Shown here piece after piece: positions 39,501-48,271 of a stretch of DNA of 64,000 bases. The notes under the pieces were generated by a model that did not search any database, was not told the origin of the DNA, and saw nothing but the letters and a program-made list of their open reading frames with translations. Position numbers and translations under genes: made by a program. Origin of the DNA: Chitinophaga barathri (GTDB lineage Bacteria > Bacteroidota > Bacteroidia > Chitinophagales > Chitinophagaceae); contig NZ_RMBX01000001.1 of assembly GCF_003807585.1 (NCBI RefSeq), positions 1 to 64,000 on the forward strand, written 5' to 3'. Numbering within the stretch: position 1 is the first letter of the stretch; every line of letters starts with the position of its first letter.

Positions 39501-40084
39501 TGTGAAATGAATGTACACTTTAAGGGTTGTGAAGGATTAGTTCGTTTGTTGAGAAAAAATTTAACGGACCGGCCATTGAAAGTCAGCACAAATGCGTCGG
39601 GCTCACTGTCTGCCTGGCCTGTCAATACTTCTTCCACGAAGGAAATATCACGGGTCCATTCCGCCGGATCCATAGGAAGCACATACTCATCTGTACCGGG
39701 GGTTAGGGAAGTAGGTATATAACTGTCCGGATATCCACCAACCCCAAGATCGTCCCCTCCTCTTACCGTGCGTGTAATAGCCCCGCCCGCTGAAAGATTC
39801 CAGCCAAGCCCTACCCACGAAGCCTCCTCATCTACTCTTATCCCCCCGCTATGATAGCTCAGAGTTATCGGTACCGAAATGTCCCGGTTCTGTACGTTAT
39901 AAATCGGAATGCTGATATTGGGAACCCCGGTATAATATGATACAGGTACATCCCCGTATTTCGCGATGGATGCGGCAGTAGGAGAAGGTGGGATAACCCT
40001 CATAAGATCATAGTTGATCGATTGCGCGCTGGCGGAATGCACAAGGGCAACAATCAGCAGAATGACAGCGGATATTCTAAGCAT
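36581..40084 (-). CDS. SpvB/TcB-like partner of the RHS protein
   Basis: A 1167-residue secreted protein with a Sec signal ([21 protein letters not shown]). The N-terminal part '[51 protein letters not shown]' resembles the start of SpvB/TcdB-type proteins. YD-like repeats follow, with a C-terminal '[36 protein letters not shown]'. The RHS-toxin gene begins on its stop codon, so the two are translationally coupled. By analogy with TcB and TcC the two chains may close into one hollow shell; this is inference. Confidence 0.75.
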   Translation of the reverse strand: MLRISAVILLIVALVHSASAQSINYDLMRVIPPSPTAASIAKYGDVPVSYYTGVPNISIPIYNVQNRDISVPITLSYHSGGIRVDEEASWVGLGWNLSAGGAITRTVRGGDDLGVGGYPDSYIPTSLTPGTDEYVLPMDPAEWTRDISFVEEVLTGQADSEPDAFVLTFNGRSVKFFLNKRTNPSQPLKCTFISQADLQFEASYSSVAQTYKWTVTDETGTKYYFGTQEKSVSRTAGDRDEFLADQHVLDGIPEEVVLSWYLDSIVSVTGARVQFNYENASLVGRGTRRIFSRSQTKSQLVETTMDNPFCILTPNIFDYFTTSTETQDVYLKEIIFPNGKVEFVLSNRTDIEPVPGAAPLTYAKKLDEIVVTADSKVIKRQSLTYSYFGGTDYKTKRLKLLAVTETTGTVPRPPHEFSYNSLALPAKDSKRIDHWGYFNNAPNETVNDNRYGDVSLNGTLIPATSVRLQNGTMRDYLGANREPNPSYNQACILTEIKYPTGGTTHFEYETNEYYGNISKIVTSTGEAFREKWGPESGQQSPIPDTITVTFPQPASIQLTKTLTCRGTLENPCIPEGETWEYDFVNITSVGVTPPFSQWLGHTLASDAQWSGISETVDVSLPAGTYKFTVLAEGNLAAKLLISWSYRDTIHLDTDLGGGLRIKSMLAYDGISHNNDRQKRFEYKTLINGVNKSSGALMVTPIYEFKEDAERQCETTPFNPVRGTYFTRTTSPFVPFSNSAMGNSVGYSAVDEIVPGLGKTTYEYHNTPDGLPIPFLPNVPTRPSLGNGLERKQTVFKEEVNGSYTRVNETEKLYVPDNNRNYFAFGMKVPPSAIWHVIIFGQHYNAYTFRGVSFYRLESQFWHQVDEKVTTYSQTAGDVPLVETSYLKYDHPVRLQITGRDIIDSRGQTVSTTFKYPYDFPSDPVCVQMVAKNHISALIEQVQTVGATHRQTLKAVYVTSSGIQLPGYVQVKTGNGSMETRLRYHAYSDKGQLLSQSKESDVPMSYKWGYSDQYPVAEVSNAQPNEFYYESFEEGGNTGTLQAGAKTGRRIKEGSFTVSFTPPNTKEYLLSYWYKTSAGGAWLYKERTYTGTQQVINDGVWVDEVRVHPKNAQMITRSYVYMVGISSETDASGKTVYYEYNDFNELKLIRDQDGKIVKQFDYQYNVNP

Positions 40085-40410
40085 GGGATAATAATTTAAC
40101 TGCCGGTTGATACATCATCCGGCAGAAAAGATCGGATTAATATCTATGAACCTACCTGCGAAAGAGCCTGGGTTAACACTAGGGGATACAAGTCCTCATA
40201 ACATGTAAAGTCAACACAAAATGACTGCATATTCCACAGGTAATTATTTAAAAGCTAAAATATACTTTGGGTGTCAGATTCAATATTAAATTTTCCTGAC
40301 GGTGCTTGCTGGAAAAACCAATGCAAGGATGAATAAATATTTCACAGGTGTATGTTTGGCAGAAAAGTATAATTTCCCGACTAAAAGTCATATTATTTTT
40401 TCAAAACGCC
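40085..40410. other. Intergenic stretch upstream of RHS pair
   Basis: About 325 bp, AT-rich, between the RHS partner gene start and the rnhA stop, both minus strand. It should hold the RHS operon promoter. A CTGCCGG / CCGGCAG hairpin lies at 40100-40125, 15 bp upstream of the start codon. No gene is supported. Confidence 0.5.
40100..40125 (-). promoter_or_regulatory. Hairpin in the leader of the RHS operon
   Basis: A perfect 7-bp inverted repeat CTGCCGG (40100-40106) / CCGGCAG (40119-40125) with a 12-nt loop, next to the start codon at 40084. It could shape translation or be a dimeric-regulator site; no evidence decides. Confidence 0.3.
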
Positions 40411-40875
40411 TCACATCCCCCTCTCATACCCCTCATCCACCAATAACCCGCCCCCATCCGCGGCAGCGGTCGCCAGCTCATCACAGCGGTTATTTTCAGG
40501 GTTGGTGGCATGTCCTTTCACCCAGTGAAACTGCACTTTATGTTTCCGGTACAGCGGAATGAACCGCTGCCAGAGGTCAACGTTCTTTTTGTCTTTAAAA
40601 CCGGTCTTCACCCAGTTCCATATCCATCCTTTCTCCACGGAGTTCACCACGTACTGGCTGTCCGTATAGATCATGATATGAAGGCCTTCTTTGGTGAGTG
40701 CTTCCAGCGCCACGATCACGGCCAGCAGTTCCATCCGGTTATTGGTGGTCATGCGGAAACCCTGGCTCATTTCTTTGCGTACCTTGCCCCAGATGAGTAC
40801 AATGCCGTATCCTCCCCTGCCCGGATTGCCGCGCGCAGAGCCGTCTGTATAAATGATCAAATGCTGATTCGTCAA
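40411..40875 (-). CDS. rnhA: Ribonuclease HI
   Basis: A 154-residue enzyme that degrades the RNA strand of RNA-DNA hybrids. The four active-site acids are visible in 'IYTDGSARGNPG', 'NNRMELLAVIVAL', 'IYTDSQYVVNSV' and 'NNRCDELATAAA', with 'QFHWVKGHATNPEN' before the last. Length is normal. It lies 37 bp downstream of the carboxyltransferase gene on the same strand. Confidence 0.95.
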   Translation of the reverse strand: MTNQHLIIYTDGSARGNPGRGGYGIVLIWGKVRKEMSQGFRMTTNNRMELLAVIVALEALTKEGLHIMIYTDSQYVVNSVEKGWIWNWVKTGFKDKKNVDLWQRFIPLYRKHKVQFHWVKGHATNPENNRCDELATAAADGGGLLVDEGYERGM

Positions 40876-40912
40876 AATGCCGTGCTTTTAGAGGTCGCAA
40901 ATTTAATGGAAT

Positions 40913-42550
40913 TTACACCTGTATCACCCCCGTCCTGAATATTTCTTCCACCGGCGCCTGATTGGCGGCCTTTAAACATTCGGCGATCACCATCCGGGTA
41001 TGCGCGGGATCGATGATCTCGTCCACCCAGAGGCGGGCGGCGGCATAGTATGGAGTAGTCTGGCTGTTATACCGGTCGGTGATCTCTTTCAGCAAAGCCG
41101 CTTCGGATTCCGGCGTGATCGTTTCGCCTTTGGCTTTGAGGGATGCCACCTGTATCTGCAACAGCGTTTTGGCCGCCTGTTCGCCGCCCATTACGGCTAT
41201 TTTGGCATTCGGCCAGGCAAAGATAAAACGCGGGTCGTAGGCCTTGCCGCACATCGCGTAATTGCCCGCGCCGTATGAGTTGCCGATGATCACGGTGATC
41301 TTGGGCACCACGGAGTTCGCTACCGCATTCACCATCTTTGCCCCGTCTTTGATGATGCCGGCATGTTCGCTGCGGCTGCCCACCATAAAACCGGTCACGT
41401 CCTGGAGGAATACCAGGGGTATCTTTTTCTGGTTGCAGTTCATGATAAAACGGGCAGCCTTGTCCGCGCTGTCGTTATAGATCACGCCGCCCATCTGCAT
41501 TTCACCCTTTTTGTTTTTTACCATCTTCCGCTGGTTCGCCACAATGCCCACCGCCCAGCCGTCTATACGGGCATAGCCGCAGAGGATGGTTTTGCCGTAA
41601 TCTTCTTTGTATTCTTCAAACACAGAGCCATCCACGATATGATGGATCACTTCGCGTACGTCGTAAGATTTGGTGCTGTCCTGCGGGATGATGCCATAGA
41701 GGCCTTCCGCCGGTTTCTCCGGTTCCTGGGGCGCAATGCGGTCAAACCCGGCAGTGTTGTTGTGCCCGATGCGGGATACAATATGGCGGATGCGTTCCAG
41801 GCATTCTTCATCTGTTTTAAACTTATAATCGGCAATGCCTGAAATCTCCGTGTGGGTAATGGCGCCGCCGAGGGTTTCCGCGTCCACGTCCTCACCGATA
41901 GCGGCTTTTACAAGGTATGGGCCGGCCAGGAAGATGGAGCCGTTGCCTTCCACCATCAGCACTTCATCGCTCATGATGGGCAGGTAAGCCCCGCCAGCCA
42001 CGCAGCTGCCCATGACGGCCGCTATCTGCGTAATGCCCATGGCGCTCATCTTCGCGTTGTTGCGGAAGATGCGGCCGAAGTGTTCTTTGTCCGGGAAGAT
42101 CTCGTCCTGCATGGGCAGGAATACGCCCGCACTGTCTACCAGGTAGATGACGGGCAGTTTGTTCTCCATGGCTATTTCCTGCAGGCGCAGGTTTTTTTTG
42201 CCGGTCAGCGGGAACCAGGCCCCTGCTTTTACGGTCATATCGTTTGCTACTATCACGCACTGGCGGCCGCTCACATATCCCAGTCCGGCCACGGTGCCGC
42301 CCGCCGGGCAGCCGCCATACTCGGGGTACATCTCATACGCGGTAAAAGCGCCCAGTTCAAGGAAACGGCTGTCTTTGTCTATCAGCGCAGCGATCCTTTC
42401 CCTGGCGGTCAATTTGCCACGCTGGCGCACCTTTTCAAGGCTTTTTTTACCTCCGCCCTGTTCGATCGTGGAGAGCTTCGTTTTCATTGTGCTCACCAAC
42501 CTGCGCATATTATCCTCATTTTTATTAAATTCCAGTTGCTGTTGCTCCAT
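40913..42550 (-). CDS. Acyl-CoA carboxylase carboxyltransferase subunit (MCC-beta-like)
   Basis: A 545-residue biotin-dependent carboxyltransferase subunit. 'GKLTARERIAALIDKDSRFLELG', 'YLVDSAGVFLPMQDEIFPDKEHFGRIF', 'VMGSCVAGGAYLPIMSDEV' and 'GNSYGAGNYAMCGKAYDPRFIFAWPNAKIAVMGGEQAA' place it near methylcrotonyl-CoA carboxylase beta, used in leucine breakdown, but propionyl- or geranyl-CoA activity cannot be excluded. The biotin carboxylase/BCCP partner is not adjacent. Confidence 0.85.
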   Translation of the reverse strand: MEQQQLEFNKNEDNMRRLVSTMKTKLSTIEQGGGKKSLEKVRQRGKLTARERIAALIDKDSRFLELGAFTAYEMYPEYGGCPAGGTVAGLGYVSGRQCVIVANDMTVKAGAWFPLTGKKNLRLQEIAMENKLPVIYLVDSAGVFLPMQDEIFPDKEHFGRIFRNNAKMSAMGITQIAAVMGSCVAGGAYLPIMSDEVLMVEGNGSIFLAGPYLVKAAIGEDVDAETLGGAITHTEISGIADYKFKTDEECLERIRHIVSRIGHNNTAGFDRIAPQEPEKPAEGLYGIIPQDSTKSYDVREVIHHIVDGSVFEEYKEDYGKTILCGYARIDGWAVGIVANQRKMVKNKKGEMQMGGVIYNDSADKAARFIMNCNQKKIPLVFLQDVTGFMVGSRSEHAGIIKDGAKMVNAVANSVVPKITVIIGNSYGAGNYAMCGKAYDPRFIFAWPNAKIAVMGGEQAAKTLLQIQVASLKAKGETITPESEAALLKEITDRYNSQTTPYYAAARLWVDEIIDPAHTRMVIAECLKAANQAPVEEIFRTGVIQV

Positions 42551-42640
42551 AAAGTGATGATAATTTGAACTAAATGTAAGGGAAAATGGGGGAATGGCCT
42601 GCTAATTGTATAAACATCTAAACATCCAAAACGAACCCGC

Positions 42641-43108
42641 ATGTCCACACTAGTTGTTCTCGCAGAATCATTACAGCATCTTTACCAGGGCGATCCCTGG
42701 CTGGATGTAACTTTTATGGAACATCTCCAGGATATGACCGCCGAAGAAGCCGGCCGCCGTTTCAACACCTCCCACAACACCTGGGAGCTGGTGAACCATA
42801 TCATTTTCTGGCATCAGAACGTTACCCGCAAACTAATGGGAGAAAAACCCGAGCAGGACGGCGACCTGCCCGATTTTTATTACCCGGAAAACCATGGGGA
42901 GAACAACTGGCAGGCCACGCTTCACCGCTTCGAACATTCCATTACCACCATGGCCGAAACCATCCGCAACTTCCCCGAGGAGAAACTATGGCTGCCCATC
43001 CCAAACACCCAGCACAACGCTTATTATTATATCCAGGGCATATTGCAGCACGCCGCATATCATCTCGGGCAGATCGTGGTGCTGCACCGCTACTCGGAAA
43101 AGGAATAA
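42641..43108 (+). CDS. DinB family protein
   Basis: A 155-residue four-helix-bundle protein of the DinB/YfiT family. Metal-binding His are visible in 'TSHNTWELVNHIIFW' and 'ILQHAAYHLGQIVVLHRY'. Family members include thiol transferases for bacillithiol or mycothiol and proteins of unknown role; the substrate here is not known. Single gene between the divergent carboxyltransferase and the DUF1624 gene. Confidence 0.85.
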   Translation: MSTLVVLAESLQHLYQGDPWLDVTFMEHLQDMTAEEAGRRFNTSHNTWELVNHIIFWHQNVTRKLMGEKPEQDGDLPDFYYPENHGENNWQATLHRFEHSITTMAETIRNFPEEKLWLPIPNTQHNAYYYIQGILQHAAYHLGQIVVLHRYSEKE

Positions 43109-43170
43109 GGTACTAAAGTACTATAGCCCGGGCTGGCGGATTAATGTATTTTAGCAGTAAAATATATATC

Positions 43171-44361
43171 ATGCAACCTATTGCCTTCTCCCGTGAACGG
43201 GTTTATTCCATTGATGTGCTGAGAGGTCTGATAATGATATTGATGGCGCTGGATCATGTGCGGGACTTCTTTCATACCGCCGCCTTTACATCCGATCCGC
43301 TGGACCCGCAAACGACTTATCCCGCTTTGTATATGACCCGCTGGATCACGCATTTCTGCGCCCCTATTTTTGTATTTCTTTCCGGTATGTCCGTGCAACT
43401 GATGAACGGCCGCAAAACCAAAGCGGAGATCAGCCGTTTCCTGCTCTCACGCGGTTTGTGGCTGATACTCATAGAAGTGACCGTTGTTTCTTTTGGTCTT
43501 ACTTTTAACCCCTTGATGAACACCATATTTCTCCAGGTGATATGGGCCATCGGCGTGAGTTTCCTATTTCTTGCCCTATTTGTATTCCTGCCCTGGCAGG
43601 CCGTCCTCGGCCTGGGCCTGCTGGTCACTTTCGGGCACAACATCCTGAATTTCTGGGAGTCCCAGCCGGGATTTAAAGCCGGGCCTTTATGGGAGTTCGC
43701 ACATCTGCAGCAATTCACTTTCTTCGAGATATTCCCTGGTCATGGCGTGATCGTATTTTATCCATTCCTTCCCTGGGTGGGCATTATGATGTTGGGCTAT
43801 GGCTTGGGAAGGTTATTCCAGCCGGATGTGACGGTGGCAACCAGGAAACAGGTATTGATTACGGCGGGCCTTGCGATGATCGGAAGTTTTTTTGTACTGA
43901 GAGCGGTGAACGTCTATGGCGATCCGCGGCCCTGGCAGCCCTTCCCGACGTTGCAGCAAACTATCTTTTCTTTTATGAACGTTGCAAAGTACCCGCCTTC
44001 ACTGATGTATACCTGCGCCACCCTCGGTCCGGGCCTGCTGGCGCTGGCTGCTTTTGAACATGCGCGCGGCCGTTTTGCGCAGATATGCAAAGTGTATGGA
44101 AGCGTGCCCTTCTTTTATTACATCATTCATTTTTATGCCATTCACCTGCTTTGTATGATCCTCTTCTTCATACATGGTTATGGCGTGAACGATATCGTGG
44201 ACCCACAGGTACCATTCCTGTTCAGGCCGGTGGATTTCGGGTATCCGCTGTGGGTCGTATATATCATCTGGATTGCCCTGGTGGCTGCATTGTATAAACC
44301 CTGCAAGTGGTACTCCGAATACAAACGTACGCACAGGCAGTGGTGGCTGAGTTATCTCTGA
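43171..44361 (+). CDS. DUF1624 (HGSNAT-like) membrane protein
   Basis: A 396-residue inner-membrane protein with about ten helices. It starts with 'RVYSIDVLRGLIMILMALDHVRDFFH', the catalytic-His-bearing motif of DUF1624 proteins related to heparan-alpha-glucosaminide N-acetyltransferase. 'HFCAPIFVFLSGMSVQL' follows. A cytosol-to-periplasm acyl transfer role is inferred from the family. ATG at 43171 is used; the earlier in-frame ATG at 43144 gives an unlikely extension. It converges with the MarR-GNAT gene with only 5 bp between stops. Confidence 0.82.
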   Translation: MQPIAFSRERVYSIDVLRGLIMILMALDHVRDFFHTAAFTSDPLDPQTTYPALYMTRWITHFCAPIFVFLSGMSVQLMNGRKTKAEISRFLLSRGLWLILIEVTVVSFGLTFNPLMNTIFLQVIWAIGVSFLFLALFVFLPWQAVLGLGLLVTFGHNILNFWESQPGFKAGPLWEFAHLQQFTFFEIFPGHGVIVFYPFLPWVGIMMLGYGLGRLFQPDVTVATRKQVLITAGLAMIGSFFVLRAVNVYGDPRPWQPFPTLQQTIFSFMNVAKYPPSLMYTCATLGPGLLALAAFEHARGRFAQICKVYGSVPFFYYIIHFYAIHLLCMILFFIHGYGVNDIVDPQVPFLFRPVDFGYPLWVVYIIWIALVAALYKPCKWYSEYKRTHRQWWLSYL

Positions 44362-44366
44362 GCCCT

Positions 44367-45335
44367 CTACATTTTCCGTACATATCTTTCTTCGTAAAGA
44401 TCCTGCCCCCAAAGGGTTTCAGGGACGGATGCGGTTTTCATAAACCCGTGTTTTGTATAGATCGAAGCGGCTGTGCCCTGCTGGTTCGTGGTTAAAAGAT
44501 AGACTTCTTTGAACTGCTGCTGTCGGCAGAATTCCATGGCTTTATCCATCAGCGCCCTGCCCAGGCCGATGCCCCGGAAATCGGGCCGTAGCAGGAACCA
44601 GCGCAATTGCCCCTGCCGGTCCGGCCGGTGGATGATGGCGATCATGCCAATTATTTCGCCAAAACAGCTGGCCAGCCATACGCGGTCTTTCGCCGGGTCG
44701 TAGGCTTTCATGAATTCGCCGATGGTTTCCATCACGTATTGTTCAAATTCAATATTGTAGCCGTATTCTTTGGCGTATACCTCGCCGTGCAGCCGCACGA
44801 TATTACCCAGGTCGCCGGGCCGCAGATCGTGGCGGATCTCCACATCTTCCAGGCGCGGCGCGCCACCGGGCGCCTTCAGCAGGTATCTCAGCTGCCGCAT
44901 CGCTTCGCCGGTCTTTGTTTGTTCTTCCGGCGCAAGGTTTTCCAGCATCTGCCTGATCTGGTTGTCCGACAGTTCGTTCATCGTCCGCATCAGCTTTTCT
45001 CCCCGCGCCGTAAGCGTAAGGTGGGAAGAGCGACCGTCTTCCGGCAGCGGATGTTTGATCACCAGGCCCTGTTTCTCAAATTTCCGGAGAATGCGGCTGA
45101 GATAACCCGGGTCTATGCCCAGCGCCTCCCGGATGCCGGTGGCGGTGGTTTTGCCGTTGAACTGCACCTCATACAGCACCCTGACGTCCGTAAGGGAATA
45201 TTCGCTGTCGAAGATATGCTGCTGCAAAAGGCCCAGCTGGCTCGTATAATAACGGTTAAATTTCCTGATACCCGCTATGAGAGCGGCTTCCTGTGATATA
45301 ATCGGTTCCTTTGCCGTGATGGTTTCCTGTAACAT
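44367..45335 (-). CDS. MarR-type regulator fused to GNAT acetyltransferase
   Basis: A 322-residue two-domain protein. Residues 20-160 form a MarR winged helix ('YSLTDVRVLYEVQFNGKTTATGIREALGIDPGYLSRILRKFEKQGLV' and 'EDGRSSHLTLTARGEKL'). Residues 165-322 form a GNAT acetyltransferase with the acetyl-CoA loop 'RPDFRGIGLGRALMDKAMEFC' and 'IYTKHGFMKT'. This fusion is widespread, but targets are largely unknown. A perfect TAGTTGA-N5-TCAACTA palindrome lies 32 bp upstream of its start, suggesting autoregulation. Confidence 0.9.
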   Translation of the reverse strand: MLQETITAKEPIISQEAALIAGIRKFNRYYTSQLGLLQQHIFDSEYSLTDVRVLYEVQFNGKTTATGIREALGIDPGYLSRILRKFEKQGLVIKHPLPEDGRSSHLTLTARGEKLMRTMNELSDNQIRQMLENLAPEEQTKTGEAMRQLRYLLKAPGGAPRLEDVEIRHDLRPGDLGNIVRLHGEVYAKEYGYNIEFEQYVMETIGEFMKAYDPAKDRVWLASCFGEIIGMIAIIHRPDRQGQLRWFLLRPDFRGIGLGRALMDKAMEFCRQQQFKEVYLLTTNQQGTAASIYTKHGFMKTASVPETLWGQDLYEERYVRKM

Positions 45336-45366
45336 CGTTAGGTTGCTTTTAACAAAAATAGCAATT

Positions 45367-45398
45367 TAGTTGATTTTGTCAACTATTTTATTTGACAA
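45367..45398 (-). promoter_or_regulatory. Overlapping palindromes, likely MarR operator
   Basis: TAGTTGA (45367-45373) and TCAACTA (45379-45385) form a perfect inverted repeat around TTTTG. A second inverted repeat, TTGTCAA (45376-45382) and TTGACAA (45392-45398), overlaps it. The position just upstream of the MarR-GNAT start fits an autorepressor site. Confidence 0.6.
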
Positions 45399-45491
45399 CA
45401 GCAACTACCCTCCCGGATACGTATATCTACGCTGAAATTACCGTAGAAGCTCCCTGTCGGGGCCGGCAATAAAGCGCTTATTTGCATACAA

Positions 45492-45590
45492 ATGGCGCAT
45501 CTGCTTTGTTATATCGCTTTTGGCCTGGTTGCGGTGGCGCTGGGGATGGTCCGGAAAACGGAGCCCGCGAAGCTGCCCTTTGAAGAGTAA
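45492..45590 (+). CDS. Possible 32-residue membrane peptide
   Basis: An ATG-started frame encoding 32 residues: a hydrophobic stretch (LLCYIAFGLVAVALGMV), then a charged tail 'RKTEPAKLPFEE'. One membrane helix with a positive residue after it. No family is recognised and no ribosome-binding site is seen, as usual in Bacteroidota. A strong hairpin terminator 58 bp downstream supports a real plus-strand transcript. Chance cannot be excluded. Confidence 0.35.
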   Translation: MAHLLCYIAFGLVAVALGMVRKTEPAKLPFEE

Positions 45591-45647
45591 AATTTAGTTG
45601 GTTGATAAAATACCCGTTTTATTAGTAGCATTTCAGTTCCTGAGCAC

Positions 45648-45679
45648 GGAGGCCCGGTTTGTCCCGGGCCTTCCTTTTT
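45648..45679 (+). terminator. Rho-independent terminator
   Basis: GGAGGCCCGG / CCGGGCCTTCC stem with a TTTGT-type loop and a TTTTT tract. It would end a short plus-strand transcript, since no other plus-strand gene lies upstream within 1.2 kb. Confidence 0.7.
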
Positions 45680-45733
45680 CATTGTAAAACCCTCTCCCAT
45701 TGGGCTTCCCCGGAAGGGTGATATTTTTTAAAC

Positions 45734-45838
45734 CCGCATCAAGTCCGCCTCATCTCCGCCTCAACTCCGTTTATCCTATATCTATCCTATATCTTCCATA
45801 TAGCCACCTAAAAAGGCCTATACTGTTAATATAGGATC
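45734..45838. repeat. 11-bp periodic array with distal inverted repeat
   Basis: TCCGCCTCATC and TCCGCCTCAAC (45744-45765) are adjacent 11-bp units, followed by TATCCTATATC twice (45772-45793) and a related TTCCATATAG. ATATAGGAT (45830-45838) is the complement of the TATCCTATAT units. An 11-bp period equals one helical turn and is typical of direct-repeat regulator sites. Target gene is not obvious. Confidence 0.5.
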
Positions 45839-45934
45839 ACCCTTGCCTGAAACCCGCTACCATGGCTACCTATTTTTGGAGGCAAAGCAGGAAAATGTTC
45901 AAATAATGAACATTTATGAAGCATTACACAGCCC

Positions 45935-46071
45935 CGTCATTGCGAGGAGCAGCAGCGCTAAAGTGGTTGGGCGACGAAGCAATCTCCTCCATCGAATGGA
46001 GGTACGCCAGGATATGGAGATTGCTTCGTCGCGGCTCCTGCACAAATCCCCCGCTGCTCCTCGCAATGACG
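45935..46071 (+). repeat. Palindromic dispersed repeat, copy 2 (complete)
   Basis: Outer arms of 19 bp, CGTCATTGCGAGGAGCAGC (45935-45953) and its exact complement (46053-46071), enclose inner arms of 17 bp, GCGACGAAGCAATCTCC (45971-45987) and complement (46016-46032). Total 137 nt. The inverted copy 1 is at 281-410. It is a non-autonomous palindromic element; similar 'GTCATTGCGAGG...GACGAAGCAATCT' repeats are known from several bacteria. Confidence 0.85.
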
Positions 46072-46179
46072 ACCTTTCACAACGACGCCCCAAACAAGGC
46101 CAGTTCTGTGTTAGATTTTCCCGCATGACTAAAGCCCCTGTACTAAAGTGCATAGTTTTAACTAACGGCTGGGGCCAAT

Positions 46180-46217
46180 AAAAAAAAAAGCAGGCACACG
46201 ATCCACCGTGCGCCTGC
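46180..46217 (-). terminator. Terminator after M1 peptidase
   Basis: GCAGGCACACG / CGTGCGCCTGC stem with one mismatch. On the minus strand it is followed by a run of about ten Ts, so it ends the M1 peptidase transcript. Confidence 0.85.
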
Positions 46218-46283
46218 CATACACTCACCAAGCAGCGGGAACATAATCCGGATGCGCCCGCCTGTATATTTACAATATCATAC

Positions 46284-48194
46284 CTACGCCTTCTTTACCG
46301 TCATGTAGTAATGCGCGGTATCCAGGTTAAAATCCTTTTCCGTCGTGTTTTTTAGGCGGAGGGTCTTCCATTCCGTAGTGGCATCAAGGAACACTGTGTT
46401 ATCCTTTGGAAGAAAGGCCTTTACCGGCATCTTAAAACCAACATTCGCGTTGCTGAATTTATACCGCAATACCAGGTCCGCTCCTTCCTGCTGAAATCCA
46501 AGCTCCAGCTCGGGCACCTTTGTGCTCAGCAGGTACTGGTCGAAGAAGGGCTGAAGGTCCATGCCGCTGCGGCGGATGATATAACCGGTAATATCCGCGG
46601 TGGTTACTGTTTTAGAGCGGTATTCCTCCTGGATGCCACGCAGGATGTCAAAAAACTGTTTATCGTCATTCAGCATCGCGCGGATCATCTGCACGATGCG
46701 GGCGCCTTTGCCGTAGATATCCCAAAGACCGTAGTGGATATGATTCACATCCCGCTCCCCGATGATAGGTTCTTTATTGCCTGGTTTGTCTTCGCCCAGT
46801 TGGCGCAGCGCTTCTTTTTCACCTTTATACATACCCACGCCCATCATTTCGGTATAAGTGGCAAATGCTTCGTGCAGCCAGAAATCGGCGAGGTCTTTTA
46901 CACTCACGTTATTCCCCCACCATTCATGCGCCGATTCATGCCACATCAGCCGCCGCATGCCGTCGTGCCCACCGCCCAGGCCGCCCATGGCCACGATGCT
47001 CTGGTGCTCCATCGGGTGAGGTGTTTCTATCAGCCTGAACCCGTCCCTTTGGAAAGGATAAGGGCCAAAATGCGCCTGCATGAACCGCAGCATGGGTTTT
47101 ACTTCCTTGAACAGTTTCATCGCTGAATCCCGGTGATTGGGCAGGTAATAATAATCAAGGGTGAGATCGCCGAGGGTATCCGCCACATGACGGTAGTCCC
47201 CGATATTTACGGTCACGTTATAGTTGTTGATGGGGTATGTCACCAGCCATTCGGTAAGGTTCCGTTTATCTGCCAGCGTTTCTTTGCGCTGGAGCCTGCC
47301 ATTGGAGATATTCTGCAATCCTTCCGGCACGGTAACGGTGATGCGCATGCTATCCGGCTCGTCTGAAAGATGGTCTTTGTTCGGCCACCAGAGGCTGGCG
47401 CCGGAACCCTGGCAGGCTACCTGGATAAATGGTTTGCGGTTGTCGTCCAGCCGCCAGACAAAGCCGCCGTGCATGGGCGCGTTCAGGTCCGGCTCCTGCG
47501 GCATGCCGTGGTAAAAGACCTCGAACCGGCCCTTATCGCCCGCCTTGAACTCTTCCGGAAAACGGACGAACACCGCATTGAATTCGCGGGTATAAGAAAG
47601 CGGCCGGCCTTTGTAAATGATGCTGTCTATCGTCATCTGAGCGTACAGGTCGATCTGCAGCTGGCTGAAGGGGGAAACTGTCTTAAAATGTATCAGCGTG
47701 CTGCCGCTCAGGCTGCGTTTGTCGGGTACAATGTCTACGGTAAGATGGTAATAATCCACGTCATAACAACTCCTGTCCGGACTGAGCTTCCCCCGAAGCG
47801 TATCCGCCCTGGTAAAACCGTTCTTCCGGTTGGAGAGACGGCCTGCATCCGGCATGTCCGTGGTTCCGCGGAGCTTGTAACACTCAAAGCTGCCGCCCTG
47901 CCGTACCACCATCCCGGTCGTTACCCCTTTGTCGTCCACCTGGAATTCAAGGGTTACTTCGGGTTGCAGTTTGTCGATCTTAAATTTGTGGAGGGTAATG
48001 GGTAGCAGTTGTGCCCGCTGATCGTTGGATAAGGCCCGGTGAAACCATAATTTGCCGCTGTCCGCCCTGATCATGAACACCCGGGGGCATTCCGGGTTGT
48101 ACTGGTAAATGCCTTCGTAATTGGCGGTGGTTTGCGCGCCTGCCCGTGTACCTGCGCCCAGGAAAAGCAGGATGACGATAATTCTGGATAACAT
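46284..48194 (-). CDS. Secreted M1 family aminopeptidase
   Basis: A 636-residue zinc aminopeptidase with a signal peptide (LSRIIVILLFLGAGTRAGA). The gluzincin site is HESAH (His419 to His423) with Glu442 eighteen residues later in 'WLHEAFATYTEMM', and 'YPFQRDGFRLIETPHPMEHQSIVAMGG' supplies the substrate loop. An N-terminal region of about 120 residues precedes the M1 domain. Likely periplasmic or outer-surface peptide trimming. The membrane AraC regulator gene ends 77 bp upstream on the same strand. Confidence 0.9.
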   Translation of the reverse strand: MLSRIIVILLFLGAGTRAGAQTTANYEGIYQYNPECPRVFMIRADSGKLWFHRALSNDQRAQLLPITLHKFKIDKLQPEVTLEFQVDDKGVTTGMVVRQGGSFECYKLRGTTDMPDAGRLSNRKNGFTRADTLRGKLSPDRSCYDVDYYHLTVDIVPDKRSLSGSTLIHFKTVSPFSQLQIDLYAQMTIDSIIYKGRPLSYTREFNAVFVRFPEEFKAGDKGRFEVFYHGMPQEPDLNAPMHGGFVWRLDDNRKPFIQVACQGSGASLWWPNKDHLSDEPDSMRITVTVPEGLQNISNGRLQRKETLADKRNLTEWLVTYPINNYNVTVNIGDYRHVADTLGDLTLDYYYLPNHRDSAMKLFKEVKPMLRFMQAHFGPYPFQRDGFRLIETPHPMEHQSIVAMGGLGGGHDGMRRLMWHESAHEWWGNNVSVKDLADFWLHEAFATYTEMMGVGMYKGEKEALRQLGEDKPGNKEPIIGERDVNHIHYGLWDIYGKGARIVQMIRAMLNDDKQFFDILRGIQEEYRSKTVTTADITGYIIRRSGMDLQPFFDQYLLSTKVPELELGFQQEGADLVLRYKFSNANVGFKMPVKAFLPKDNTVFLDATTEWKTLRLKNTTEKDFNLDTAHYYMTVKKA

Positions 48195-48271
48195 GATTGT
48201 CGGTTTTCGTTCAATGGCAAACCAACAAAAAGGCTCCTTCCGGGCCTATTCAAATCCGGATTTGAGCAGTA

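Noticed and set aside
32133..40084. Complete Tc toxin complex
   Set aside because: The B- and C-like parts are present, but no TcA pore gene is found and both proteins carry Sec signals.
45744..45793. CRISPR array
   Set aside because: The repeat units are 11 bp without spacers of defined length and no cas genes are present.
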